Of a stretch of DNA of 23,179 nucleotides, positions 1 through 8,828 are shown one piece after another; the stretch's first letter is position 1, and each line of letters opens with the position of its first letter. Made by a program: the position numbers and the translations under genes. The notes under the pieces were generated by a model. The model ran no database searches, was not told where the DNA came from, and worked only from the letters and a program-made list of their open reading frames with translations. Source of the stretch: PNAI01 sp964575715 (GTDB taxonomy: Bacteria > Pseudomonadota > Alphaproteobacteria > Rhizobiales > Xanthobacteraceae). Location: positions 1 to 23,179 of the forward strand of contig CAZNSG010000020.1 in the NCBI GenBank assembly GCA_964575715.1, written 5' to 3'.

Positions 1-519
<519 letters not shown>

Positions 520-917
520 GATGAGAACTTTTACCCGGCTAGTCACAACGTTTGACGAGGTCCCACCTTTTTTCGTGCGCGCATTCCACGCATGCGACTT
601 GCATCGCGCACGCGACACCGCTTCACGAAAATGGTGTTGACCTAAAACGTCGACCGCCGAAGTCTCTTCCGGCCGTTTCGCAATGCAAGAATTTTCCTGC
701 ACGTGCGAAAACGGCCCGCAAGGACTCCGCCGTCCACGTTTCTCTTTCTTCCGATTAACTTGTCAAACAGCCCGGAACCATGACGATTCCGCCCCCCGAT
801 TTGCCAGAGGGCCGTTGAAGCCTAAAGGCCCCCGATGCTATCGGAAGCCTATTCACCTTATCAGTGAGGTGCTTCGAAAGGCGCGCCATCGCGCCGAAGC
901 GGCCGGCACGCCAAGTT
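520..917 (-). other. rRNA precursor leader with stable stem-loops
   Basis: About 400 nt separate the promoter at 924-953 from the mature 16S end. It holds no convincing protein gene. Read on the minus strand it contains two clear hairpins. One at 871-900 starts within about 20 nt of the predicted transcript start: an outer GCTTC/GAAGC stem and an inner GGCGCG/CGCGCC stem. A longer one lies at 671-716: a GGCCGTTT(T)CGCA arm against TGCGAAACGGCC with one bulged base, and a further near-perfect inner stem. These are plausible processing or antitermination structures of the rRNA leader. I could not identify a boxA sequence with confidence. Confidence 0.5.
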
Positions 918-923
918 GTTTAC

Positions 924-953
924 TATATAGGCTGGGGCTGCCTCAATTGTCAA
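924..953 (-). promoter_or_regulatory. Promoter of the rRNA operon
   Basis: On the minus strand there is a perfect -35 hexamer TTGACA (953-948), an 18-bp spacer and a -10 hexamer TATATA (929-924), placing the start of transcription near 917. It points toward the 16S gene. This is by far the strongest sigma-70-type promoter in the window, as expected for rRNA. Confidence 0.8.
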
Positions 954-1337
954 CCTTAAGGCCGTTGATAAACCCTGCACCAAATGCCTTTACCACCAGC
1001 CATTTTAGGCGATCTTTCATAGATTGCGAAGCGCAGCCCTTCCCGAACGCTCCGCGCCCCACTTGAGCCACATTCATCGGCCGTTCTTCACTGCGTGGGG
1101 AGTATCTGAGGGAAATCGTCGAGCATAGATTTGGCCGCAACTCCATTCGACCGCCCAGCCATTCGATCGGGTGGCGCACCGCAGCATCGTGTCGAGCCTT
1201 ACAAATAATAGTGAACGTCCTGCGGCAGCGATTGGTGAAACCGGATTTTTGCCCATTTGGGCGGCTCGACGTTGCGTTGGCGAGTGCAGGGGAAAGCATT
1301 GGACCACGGCAGACTTCGCGGCTCGCAGCGAGCGAGG
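954..1337. other. Intergenic region between rRNA promoter and M23 peptidase gene
   Basis: This region of 384 bp lies between divergent transcription units. Reading frames exist but none has a ribosome binding site or recognisable product. The promoter of the peptidase gene should be here, but I see no clear -35/-10 pair. The peptidase frame stays open upstream to a TTG at 1257, so a longer N-terminus cannot be excluded. Confidence 0.4.
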
Positions 1338-3290
1338 ATGGAATCCGAGGCAATGGACCTTGGCAACGAGCCCCCGCTTTCGGTTGATGGCGAAGCCGGC
1401 GGCATTGTCGATCGGCGACGGGTTTCAGTGCAGTGGTTTTCCGGAACGATTCTGACCGGGATTTGCGGTGCTGCGTTAATGGGCGGCGCCGTTTTTACAT
1501 CGCTCGACGGCGAGACCAATTTCGCCACCATGCCCGAGCGGGTCGAAAACACAAAGACATTGCGCGGCTCGTTCAGCAGTGCCGGTGAACGGCTTTCACT
1601 GACCCGCAAGGGCGACCGGCTGCCGCCGATGAGCGAGAACAGCGCTGCCCGCCAGACCATCTGGATTTCGACCACGAACCGCGTCGGCGACCGCGAGGTC
1701 ATGCGCGCACGCCAGTATGTGCGCATCGCCGCCAACCTTTCTCTGACCCCGACCGAGCTCACCGCCAATCTCGCTCCCTTCAACGCGCAAAAGCTGCTCG
1801 CTGCCGCCGGCGCCGAGGGCAACGCCGCCAACGATGATGCGCCCAGGGTTGAGTCCGACGCGGAAGTATCCTTCCTCACGCGTGATCTTGCCGAACTGCT
1901 ACCGAAAGCAAAGGTCGCAGCTACGCTTGCGGTGGACGACATTATCGTCACCGTCCGCGACATCGCCAATTCGAATGCCAGCATGCAGGCGCGCGCATTG
2001 GGCGCCAACGCCGAATCCGGCGGCCGGCTGGCTTACGCGCCCGAGGGCGAAGCCAATTCCAGCGGCAGTTTCCGCGGCCGCATTTTTCCTGAAAACATCA
2101 CGCTGTTGCCGAAGACTGCTAACCAAATCACCGGCGGCAATGCCTGGAACGATCGCCCGATCATCGTCAAGAAGGGCGATAACATCGGCTCGATTTTGCG
2201 CGAAATCGGCGCCACACCAGAGGAAATCAAGACAATCGCCGGTGCGCTTGGGCCGCGCGGCCGTGACGGTGGGCTCAAAGAAGGTCAAAAACTGCGCATT
2301 CTGCTCGCGCCCACGGGTGTCCCGCAACGTCTGCAGCCGATCCGCGTCATCGTCTTAGGAGAGAACAGCGTCGAGGCCATCGTCGCGCTTTCCGACAAGG
2401 GCAAATATGTAACGCCCGACGTGCAGAGCATGAATACCGGGGCGACCGAGACGGCCGAGAATGACGACGGGCCAGGGATACGACTTTATCAGAGCATCTA
2501 CGAGACCGCGCTGCGCCACCAGATGCCGCGGCAAGCCATCGAAAGCCTGATCCGTATATATTCCTTTGATGTCGATTTCTTCTACAAGACTCAGCCCGGC
2601 GACTCATTCGACGTGCTGTTCAGCGGCGACGATGAAAATCCTGGCAGCGACAGCAAGAATGAGGTGATGTTTGCATCCTTGACCGTCGGCGGCGAAAGCA
2701 AAAAATTCTATCGCTTCCAGACCGCCGATGACGGCGTCGTTGACTACTACGACGAGACCGGCAAGAGCGTGAAGAAATTCCTGGTGCGCAAGCCGCTGGA
2801 GACCGGAATCATGCGCTCGCCATTCGGCGACCGAAACCACCCGCTCCTCGGCATCATGAAGGCCCATACTGGCGTCGACTGGGGCGCACCGCTCGGAACG
2901 CCGATTTACGCTGCCGGCAACGGCATCGTCGATAAGGTCGGCTGGGAATCCGGCTACGGCAAATACGTCAAGATCCGTCACGCCAACGGTTACGAAACCG
3001 CTTATGGCCACATGACCGCATTTGCGCGCTCCACGGCGGCGGGCGCGCGCGTGCGCCAGGGCCAAGTGATCGGCTATGTCGGCTCGACCGGCCTCTCCAC
3101 CGGACCTCACCTGCACTATGAAATCATCGTGAATGGCCGCTGGGTTGACCCGATGCGGTTGAAACTGCCGCGCGGCCGCGTGCTCGAAGGCGCGATCCTC
3201 ACCGGCTTCGAGCAGGAGCGCGATCGGCTCGACCGCGTGGTGACGCGCGCGGGCTCGCGCATGGCGCAGACGCTGCAACCCGCACGATAA
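1338..3290 (+). CDS. M23 family metallopeptidase (murein DD-endopeptidase type)
   Basis: A 650-residue membrane-anchored cell-wall hydrolase that would cut peptidoglycan cross-links in the periplasm. One hydrophobic segment at about residues 33-56 follows a polar cytoplasmic N-terminus. A LysM/OapA-like segment lies around residues 273-325. The C-terminal lysostaphin-type zinc domain carries the complete motif set: H510 and D514 in HTGVDWG, H558 in YGHM, and H591/H593 in HLH, so it should be active. The order is like that of MepM-type endopeptidases. I chose the ATG at 1338 (directly after GAGCGAGG). A TTG at 1257 and an ATG at 1353 are alternatives. It is divergent from the rRNA operon and convergent with clpB, with 57 bp between them and no obvious terminator. 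Confidence 0.9.
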   Translation: MESEAMDLGNEPPLSVDGEAGGIVDRRRVSVQWFSGTILTGICGAALMGGAVFTSLDGETNFATMPERVENTKTLRGSFSSAGERLSLTRKGDRLPPMSENSAARQTIWISTTNRVGDREVMRARQYVRIAANLSLTPTELTANLAPFNAQKLLAAAGAEGNAANDDAPRVESDAEVSFLTRDLAELLPKAKVAATLAVDDIIVTVRDIANSNASMQARALGANAESGGRLAYAPEGEANSSGSFRGRIFPENITLLPKTANQITGGNAWNDRPIIVKKGDNIGSILREIGATPEEIKTIAGALGPRGRDGGLKEGQKLRILLAPTGVPQRLQPIRVIVLGENSVEAIVALSDKGKYVTPDVQSMNTGATETAENDDGPGIRLYQSIYETALRHQMPRQAIESLIRIYSFDVDFFYKTQPGDSFDVLFSGDDENPGSDSKNEVMFASLTVGGESKKFYRFQTADDGVVDYYDETGKSVKKFLVRKPLETGIMRSPFGDRNHPLLGIMKAHTGVDWGAPLGTPIYAAGNGIVDKVGWESGYGKYVKIRHANGYETAYGHMTAFARSTAAGARVRQGQVIGYVGSTGLSTGPHLHYEIIVNGRWVDPMRLKLPRGRVLEGAILTGFEQERDRLDRVVTRAGSRMAQTLQPAR

Positions 3291-3347
3291 ATCTTTTCAG
3301 GTCATGAATGTTAAGACGTCGTGCGCTACAACGGCGGTGCGATGCTG

Positions 3348-5945
3348 TTACGCTGCCGCGGCGGCGGCTTGCCCGTTGAAGGTGAGCCCCACACGTCCGG
3401 CCGAAACGGTCACCTTCTCGCCGTCCTTGACCCGGCCGGAGAGAATCAGATCGGCGAGCGGATCCTGCAGCTCTTTCTGGATCACACGCTTGAGGGGTCT
3501 TGCGCCATACGCTGGCTCGTAGCCCTTCTCAGCCAACCATTCGCGTGCTGATGGTTCCAGCGTGATGGTGATCTTGCGCTCCTCCAGGAGCTTCTGCAGC
3601 CGCGCGATCTGGATGTCGACGATCCGACCCATGTGCTCGCGCCGCAGGCGATGGAACAGGATGATCTCGTCCACGCGATTGAGAAATTCCGGGCGGAAAT
3701 TTGCGCGCACCATCGCCATCACCTGATCCTTGACCGCGTCGGTGTCCTGGCCCTCGGGCTGGTTCACCAAAAAATCGGCGCCGAGGTTCGAGGTCATCAC
3801 GATCAGCGTGTTGCGGAAATCGACGGCGTGGCCCTGGCCGTCGGTGAGCCGTCCGTCGTCGAGCACCTGCAGGAGCACGTTGAACACGTCCGGATGCGCC
3901 TTCTCGATCTCATCGAACAGGATCACCTGGTACGGCCGCCGCCGCACCGCTTCGGTGAGCGCACCGCCTTCCTCATAGCCGACATAGCCGGGCGGCGCGC
4001 CGATCAGCCGCGCCACCGAATGCTTCTCCATGTATTCCGACATGTCGATGCGGATGAGCGCGCTTTCGTCGTCAAACAGATATGCCGCGAGCGTCTTGGT
4101 CAGTTCGGTCTTGCCGACGCCGGTGGGGCCCAGGAACATGAACGAGCCGATCGGCCGGTGCGGATCCTGCAGGCCCGCGCGCGCGCGCCGCACGGCCGTG
4201 GCAACCGCCTTGACCGCTTCCGCCTGCCCGACGACGCGTTGTGTGAGCTGCTCCTCCATGCGCAGGAGTTTTTCTTTTTCGCCTTCGAGCATGCGATCGA
4301 CCGGCACGCCGGTCCAGCGCGAGACCACCTGCGCGATGTGGTTCGCGGTGACCGCCTCTTCGACCACGGCGCCCATGCCGCCCTTGCTTTCGATGGATTT
4401 CAGCTTTTTCTCGATCTCGGGAATGCGGCCATAGGCCAACTCGCCCGCGCGCTGATACTCGCCGCGGCGCTGGACGTTGGCGAGTTCGACGCGCAACTGA
4501 TCTAGTTCGGTCTTGAGCTTCTGCGCATCGGAGAGCTTGTCTTTCTCGGCTTTCCAGCGTGCGGTCAGATCGGCGGATTGCTTTTCGAGCGCTTTGAGTT
4601 CGCCCTCCAAGCGCTTGAGCCGCTCCTTCGAGCCGGAATCGCTCTCTTTTTTAAGCGCCTCCTGCTCGATCTTGAGGCGCACGATCTCGCGATCGATGGA
4701 ATCAAGTTCTTCCGGCTTGGAATCGACCTGCATCTTGAGCCGCGCGGCCGCCTCGTCCATGAGGTCGATCGCCTTGTCGGGCAGGAACCGGTCGGAGATG
4801 TAGCGATGCGACAACGTCGTCGCCGAGACGAGCGCGGAGTCGGTGATGCGCACACCGTGATGCTGTTCGTACTTGTCCTTCAAGCCGCGCAGAATCGAAA
4901 TCGTATCTTCGACGCTCGGCTCGTCAACAAATATCGGCTGGAAGCGCCGTGCGAGCGCGGCATCCTTCTCGACGTGCTTCTTGTATTCGTCGAGCGTGGT
5001 CGCGCCGATGCAATGCAATTCACCGCGCGCCAGCGCGGGCTTGAGCAGGTTCGAGGCGTCCATTGCGCCGTCGGCCTTGCCAGCGCCGACCAGCGTATGC
5101 ATTTCGTCGATGAACAGGATGATGCCGCCGTCGGAGGACGTGACTTCCTTCAACACGGCCTTGAGCCGCTCCTCGAACTCGCCGCGATATTTCGCGCCGG
5201 CAATCATTGCGCCCAGATCGAGCACAAGCAGTTTTTTGCTTTCGAGACTCTCGGGCACATCACCGTTAATAATGCGCTGCGCTAATCCTTCGACGATTGC
5301 GGTCTTACCCACGCCCGGCTCGCCGATCAGCACCGGATTGTTCTTGGTGCGGCGGGAGAGCACCTGGATGGTGCGGCGGATTTCTTCGTCACGCCCGATC
5401 ACCGGGTCGATCTTGCCGTCGCGCGCCGCTTGCGTGAGATCGCGGGCATATTTCTTAAGCGCATCGTAGCCGCTCTCGGCCGAAGTGGAATCGGCGGTGC
5501 GGCCTTTGCGCAGCGCGTTGATGGCGGCGTTGAGATTCTGCGGCGTTAATCCGGCTTGCAGGAGGATACGGCCGGCCTCGCTGTCTTTTTCCAGTGCGAG
5601 CGCCAGCAAGAGCCGTTCAACCGTGACATAACTGTCGCCGGACTTCTCAGCGATCTTCTCAGCCTGGTCGAGCACGCGCGCGGTCGCCGGCGCAAGATAA
5701 AGCTGACCTGAACCGCCGCCGGAGACTTTTGGCAACTTGCCCAGCACGCTCTCGACGGCGGCAAGAGCCTCGCGCGAATGCCCGCCGGAACGGTCGATCA
5801 GCCCGGCCGCAAGGCCTTCCGGATCGTCGAGCAGAACCTTGAGGATATGCTCGGTGCCAAACTGCTGGTGCCCCTCCCGGAGTGCCAGCGATTGCGCGGA
5901 CTGGACGAAGCCACGGGTGCGGTCGGTGTATTTTTCAATGTTCAT
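3348..5945 (-). CDS. clpB: ATP-dependent chaperone ClpB
   Basis: An 865-residue Hsp100 disaggregase that, with DnaK/DnaJ/GrpE, pulls proteins out of aggregates by threading them through a hexameric ring in the cytoplasm. Domains in order: N-terminal Clp_N repeats (1 to about 145); the first AAA+ module with Walker A GEPGVGKT (K214) and Walker B ILFIDE; the coiled-coil middle domain (about 400-530), which separates ClpB from ClpA/ClpC; the second AAA+ module with Walker A GPTGVGKT (K612) and ILFDEIEKAH; and the C-terminal D2-small domain. The length is normal. I chose the ATG at 5945, where the conserved MNIEKYTDRTRGF begins, preceded by GAGG; the frame stays open upstream to 5999. It is a stand-alone gene, usually under heat-shock sigma RpoH control, but no convincing RpoH promoter was visible. 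Confidence 0.97.
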   Translation of the reverse strand: MNIEKYTDRTRGFVQSAQSLALREGHQQFGTEHILKVLLDDPEGLAAGLIDRSGGHSREALAAVESVLGKLPKVSGGGSGQLYLAPATARVLDQAEKIAEKSGDSYVTVERLLLALALEKDSEAGRILLQAGLTPQNLNAAINALRKGRTADSTSAESGYDALKKYARDLTQAARDGKIDPVIGRDEEIRRTIQVLSRRTKNNPVLIGEPGVGKTAIVEGLAQRIINGDVPESLESKKLLVLDLGAMIAGAKYRGEFEERLKAVLKEVTSSDGGIILFIDEMHTLVGAGKADGAMDASNLLKPALARGELHCIGATTLDEYKKHVEKDAALARRFQPIFVDEPSVEDTISILRGLKDKYEQHHGVRITDSALVSATTLSHRYISDRFLPDKAIDLMDEAAARLKMQVDSKPEELDSIDREIVRLKIEQEALKKESDSGSKERLKRLEGELKALEKQSADLTARWKAEKDKLSDAQKLKTELDQLRVELANVQRRGEYQRAGELAYGRIPEIEKKLKSIESKGGMGAVVEEAVTANHIAQVVSRWTGVPVDRMLEGEKEKLLRMEEQLTQRVVGQAEAVKAVATAVRRARAGLQDPHRPIGSFMFLGPTGVGKTELTKTLAAYLFDDESALIRIDMSEYMEKHSVARLIGAPPGYVGYEEGGALTEAVRRRPYQVILFDEIEKAHPDVFNVLLQVLDDGRLTDGQGHAVDFRNTLIVMTSNLGADFLVNQPEGQDTDAVKDQVMAMVRANFRPEFLNRVDEIILFHRLRREHMGRIVDIQIARLQKLLEERKITITLEPSAREWLAEKGYEPAYGARPLKRVIQKELQDPLADLILSGRVKDGEKVTVSAGRVGLTFNGQAAAAAA

Positions 5946-6027
5946 TGCGCGATATCCTCGGCCTGTTCCACCCGCCCCGAAGGCGCGAAAGCGGAACATC
6001 CTGTCAAGTCTGCGTTAGATATGGGAG

Positions 6028-6064
6028 CGCATCTTTGATGCGGTAGGGGGTTTTCGCCCCTTTT
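6028..6064. repeat. Two small hairpins between clpB and the MOSC gene
   Basis: A perfect 6-bp stem with a 3-nt loop (CGCATC-TTT-GATGCG, 6028-6042) is followed by a GGGG-TTTTCG-CCCC stem and four T residues (about 6047-6064, plus strand). The T-run makes the second resemble a short intrinsic terminator on the plus strand, but no plus-strand gene lies immediately upstream. Both sit in the shared divergent promoter region, so they may instead be operators or belong to the clpB 5' leader. Function unknown. Confidence 0.35.
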
Positions 6065-6100
6065 CCACGGCCCTAATCTGGAACGATCGGGTAGCCAACA

Positions 6101-6934
6101 ATGCGTGGAGCAAGGGCGGCCGTGACCAGCTATCCCAGAATCGATGCTATCTACCGCTATCCGGTGAAGGGGCTTTCGCCGGAACCGCTCAAACGAACCC
6201 CGCTTGCGGCCGGCGCAACCATCCCCTGCGACCGGCTCTATGCCATCGAGAATGGCCCTTCCGGCTTCGATGCAAGCGCGCCTGCCTATTTCCCCAAGGC
6301 GCGCTTTCTCATGCTCATGCGCCATGCGCGCCTGGCCGAGCTGCGCACCACCTTCGAGGAGGCAACGCATACGCTGGCCATCGATGCCGAACGCCGCGAG
6401 CTGGTGCGCGCCCCCTTGCGGACCGCGCAAGGCCGCGCCGCCGTGGAGAAATTCTTTGAAACATTCTGCGCCTCAGATCTGCGCGGTGCGCCCAAAATTC
6501 TGCATGCGCCAGGACACAGTTTCTCCGATGTGGCGCGCAAGGTCGTATCCATTATCAATCTTGCTTCGGTCACGGCACTTGCGAACGCTGCCGCCGCGCC
6601 GGTGTATCCGCTGCGCTTTCGCGCCAACATTTATGTCGAAGGCTGGCCGGCCTGGCATGAGTTCGATCTGCTCGAACGCGTGATCGCAATCGGCGCTTCG
6701 GCCCGTCTCAGAATCGTTAAACGCATAGTCCGTTGTGCCGCCACCGAGGTTGATCCTGACACCGGCATTCGCGATCTCCCAATCCCGCATACGTTGCTGA
6801 AGGCATTTGGGCACAATGATTGCGGAGTCTATGGCGAGGTCATCGAGGGCGGACAGATCGCGGTCGGGGACCGCGTGACGACGATTGATTCCAAGTCACA
6901 TGCTGATTTTGATGTATTCAGAGCAAAGTTTTAG
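6101..6934 (+). CDS. MOSC domain-containing protein
   Basis: A 277-residue protein with an N-terminal MOSC_N beta-barrel (IDAIYRYPVKGLSPE at residues 14-28) followed by a MOSC domain. MOSC proteins bind or transfer sulfur and molybdenum cofactor; relatives include the C-terminus of Moco sulfurase, YiiM and mARC. Visible family marks are RFRANIYVEG, the conserved cysteine in VRCAATEVDPDTG (the likely Moco or sulfur ligand) and the C-terminal GHNDCGVYGEV. The physiological substrate cannot be deduced. The ATG at 6101 is used; a GTG at 6122 is possible, and neither has a strong ribosome binding site. It is divergent from clpB and convergent with the CHAP gene. Confidence 0.85.
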   Translation: MRGARAAVTSYPRIDAIYRYPVKGLSPEPLKRTPLAAGATIPCDRLYAIENGPSGFDASAPAYFPKARFLMLMRHARLAELRTTFEEATHTLAIDAERRELVRAPLRTAQGRAAVEKFFETFCASDLRGAPKILHAPGHSFSDVARKVVSIINLASVTALANAAAAPVYPLRFRANIYVEGWPAWHEFDLLERVIAIGASARLRIVKRIVRCAATEVDPDTGIRDLPIPHTLLKAFGHNDCGVYGEVIEGGQIAVGDRVTTIDSKSHADFDVFRAKF

Positions 6935-6992
6935 TTTCTTTTTGGGAATGTTTTTTCCTGAAAATCGATCTCTATATTTTGAATCGTGTTTT

Positions 6993-7029
6993 CAAAAAAC
7001 AATCGGCGGCGAAATTTTCCGCCGCCGAT
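6993..7029 (-). terminator. Rho-independent terminator of the CHAP gene
   Basis: On the minus strand a perfect 10-bp GC-rich stem (ATCGGCGGCG / CGCCGCCGAT, arms 7029-7020 and 7011-7002) with an 8-nt loop is followed by TGTTTTTTG. It starts 29 bp after the stop codon of the minus-strand CHAP gene. On the plus strand the stem lacks a following T-run, so it is probably unidirectional, although it could still slow read-through from the MOSC gene. Confidence 0.85.
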
Positions 7030-7057
7030 CGTGAATTCCTGAGAAGATTTTTACGCG

Positions 7058-7795
7058 TTACTTCGGCATGACGTAGGCGTAAATACGTCCGCGCGGATAG
7101 ACCCCTTCGTAGACGCGACGCCCGTTACTATTCCCCGAGATGATGATTGGATTTCCAGAGGCATCGATGCCGCTGACGATCCCGACATGACCACCATTCT
7201 TGCCACGCGTCATTACCGCAATCGCCCCAACCCGTGGGCCGGAAACGCGCTGGCCATAGGACGCAAACGATTTGGCCGCATCCGAGCCGGTCCCCTGATA
7301 GCCGGAACGCTCAAGCACGAAATTCATGAAACGTGCGCACCAGAGCGAGTTCCGATCGGTGGGATTGGTCCCGATCCAAGCGCGAGCCTCGGTAACAGGG
7401 TCAGAAGAGGCGAAAAGCCGTGGAATCCTGATGACCCGGGCCGATACCGCCGTCTCCTGACGCATCTCGTGGCGCGTATCTTGTTGCGTCTCTATGTTCG
7501 TCTGTTGGCGCATATGCCGAACTTTGCGCTGCGTGCGCTTGGTCGCATCGGCCGATTGCGGGCTCGTTTGCAGCGCCACAGTTTGTATCTTGGGCTGAAG
7601 CTTGGCGACGGCCTGTTTCTTAGGCTGAAGCTTGGCGATGACCTGTTTCTTAGGCTGAAGCCCGGCGACCAATGCTTTTTTTGGTTGAGTTTTGGCGGCA
7701 GGCTCTTTCTTGACCGGCACTGCGGATGCCGGGGGACTCCATGACAAAGTAGCAAGAGACAACACCAACGCTGCACTCATCGTTACAAAACGCAT
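7058..7795 (-). CDS. Secreted TIGR02594/CHAP-type protein, putative peptidoglycan amidase
   Basis: A 245-residue exported protein. A signal peptide (residues 1 to about 25, MRFVTMSAALVLSLATL...ASA) leads into a lysine/glutamine-rich linker with tandem LQPKKQ repeats (about 44-74) and a basic stretch. The C-terminal NlpC/P60-CHAP-like fold follows (about 133-245). Candidate catalytic residues are C153 in LWCARF, H203 in GGHVGIV and a polar residue near N222 in ISGNSN. It belongs to the family annotated TIGR02594, whose members are probably cell-wall amidases or peptidases. I chose the ATG at 7795 because it begins the signal peptide and has AAGGG 8 nt upstream; the frame stays open to 7924. 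It is followed by a strong terminator and is a single-gene unit. The cationic linker could bind cell-wall or membrane polymers (inference). Confidence 0.8.
   Translation of the reverse strand: MRFVTMSAALVLSLATLSWSPPASAVPVKKEPAAKTQPKKALVAGLQPKKQVIAKLQPKKQAVAKLQPKIQTVALQTSPQSADATKRTQRKVRHMRQQTNIETQQDTRHEMRQETAVSARVIRIPRLFASSDPVTEARAWIGTNPTDRNSLWCARFMNFVLERSGYQGTGSDAAKSFASYGQRVSGPRVGAIAVMTRGKNGGHVGIVSGIDASGNPIIISGNSNGRRVYEGVYPRGRIYAYVMPK
7593..7682 (-). repeat. 30-bp in-frame tandem repeat (three units)
   Basis: Three successive 30-bp units start at 7593, 7623 and 7653 (plus-strand phase ggctgaagcttggcgacggc...), with degenerate copies on both sides. Each encodes ten residues of the form KKQxxAKLQP in the CHAP protein linker. 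The first two units differ at only a couple of bases, which suggests recent duplication or slippage. Confidence 0.8.
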
Positions 7796-8162
7796 CACTG
7801 TACCCTTACATTTTACAACGCCGCGATGCTGCACGATGCAGCAAAGCCCAGGCGACTGGCCAGGACTCGCATCCTTTTTAACAAACTCTTTACGAAAAGC
7901 CGAGAGAAATTTTGCAATTTCCATTAGTTAAAATGATTCCAAACCGCTAACTTCCTTCAAAATAAGAGGTTTTCAAACGTAAAGCCGCGGCTGCAGGTTC
8001 AAATCCGCAACACGCCAAGCGTTCAAGGAGCTGGTAAATCATAAAACGAAGGCAATCACAGCATTATCATCACGAATGGTCTTTGCCCTTCGAGAGCGCG
8101 CAAAGCATAGCGTAAAAATTAAGCTTTCTTAATACGCAAGATTCCAGGCTGCATCGAGCCTA
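7796..8162. other. AT-rich intergenic region between metW and the CHAP gene
   Basis: This region of 367 bp is less GC-rich than its neighbours and has no gene. It must hold the CHAP promoter (minus strand). Signals seen: a perfect 6-bp palindrome GCTGCA-CGA-TGCAGC at 7828-7842, inside the likely 5' UTR; a near-CtrA site TTAA-N7-TTTA at 7878-7892; and a palindromic TTAAG-CTTTC-TTAA element with an adjoining A/T run at 8112-8132, which may act as a weak terminator for metXW. Confidence 0.4.
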
Positions 8163-8828
8163 TCAACCCTTCCGGCTGAGCAGAAATACCGCCTGTTCGC
8201 CGAACAGGTTCCAGAACCACCACGGTACGATGAACCGCAACGGCGAGCCCCAGGCGTTAAGCGCGAACGCCTGCTCGATCTTGGCGCCGGTCACCCGGCA
8301 CAGATTGCGGAAATCCTTGATGGTGCAGAAATGGATATTCGGCGAGTCCCACCACGCATAGGGGAGATTGTCGGTGGTCGGCATCCGGCCGCCCAGGCCG
8401 ACCTGCAGGCGGATCTTCCAGTGGCCGAAATTAGGGAACGACACGACCGCATGCCGGCCGATGCGCAGCATGTGCTCGAGCACGATGCGCGGATGACGCG
8501 TCGCCTGCAGCGTCTGCGACAGGATCACGTAGTCGAAGGCATCGTTCGGATAGTCGGCCAAATCGGTGTCGGCGTCGCCCTGGATCACGGCGAGCCCCTT
8601 GGCCACGCATTCGTTAACGCCCTCGCGCGAAAGCTCGATGCCGCGCCCATCCACGCCGCGCGTTTCTCCGAGCAGGCGCAACAATTCGCCATCGCCGCAG
8701 CCAACGTCGAGCACCTTGGCACCGTGCGCGACCATTTCCGCAACCAGCAACAGATCGACGCGCGCTCCGCCCGGTGTGCGCGCCGCTTCCGCCATGGTCA
8801 GATCATGCTTGAGCCGCGAGAGCATCAT
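8163..8828 (-). CDS. metW: Methionine biosynthesis protein MetW
   Basis: A 221-residue class I SAM-dependent methyltransferase-fold protein. MetW partners with MetX and is needed for efficient homoserine acylation in several proteobacteria. The SAM-binding motif is VLDVGCGDGELL, followed by GIELSREGV and GDADTDL. The family-specific SQTLQATRHP, VSFPNFGHWK and DNLPYAWWDSPNIHFC segments are intact. The ATG at 8828 overlaps the metX stop codon (ATGA), so the two genes are translationally coupled; a second ATG follows directly at 8825. The length matches the family. Confidence 0.96.
   Translation of the reverse strand: MMLSRLKHDLTMAEAARTPGGARVDLLLVAEMVAHGAKVLDVGCGDGELLRLLGETRGVDGRGIELSREGVNECVAKGLAVIQGDADTDLADYPNDAFDYVILSQTLQATRHPRIVLEHMLRIGRHAVVSFPNFGHWKIRLQVGLGGRMPTTDNLPYAWWDSPNIHFCTIKDFRNLCRVTGAKIEQAFALNAWGSPLRFIVPWWFWNLFGEQAVFLLSRKG

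Noticed and set aside
739..766. Second rRNA promoter (P2) with TTGACA at 766-761
   Set aside because: The -35 is perfect, but no acceptable -10 lies 16-19 bp downstream, so it was not called.
1257..1337. Longer N-terminus of the M23 peptidase from TTG at 1257
   Set aside because: No ribosome binding site, and the added residues are not hydrophobic or family-like. The ATG at 1338 lies closer to the membrane anchor.
1338..3290. M23 peptidase as the EnvC-like partner of FtsEX
   Set aside because: It is far from ftsEX, membrane-anchored, and lacks the long EnvC coiled coil. No sequence evidence ties them together.
3633..4505. Long plus-strand open frame inside clpB
   Set aside because: It is an antisense shadow caused by high GC in clpB. 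The product has no recognisable domain and there is no start signal.
5980..6008. RpoH promoter for clpB beginning CTTGAC at 6008
   Set aside because: No C-rich CCCCAT- or CTATAT-like -10 at the right distance. Regulation by RpoH is likely from family knowledge but not shown here.
7992..8009. tRNA T-arm-like GGTTCAAATCC
   Set aside because: The T stem does not pair properly and no D arm, anticodon arm or acceptor stem is found upstream. Chance resemblance.
8119..8132. TTAA-GCTTTC-TTAA downstream of metW as CtrA site
   Set aside because: Spacer of six, and it is a palindrome placed after metW, more like a weak terminator.
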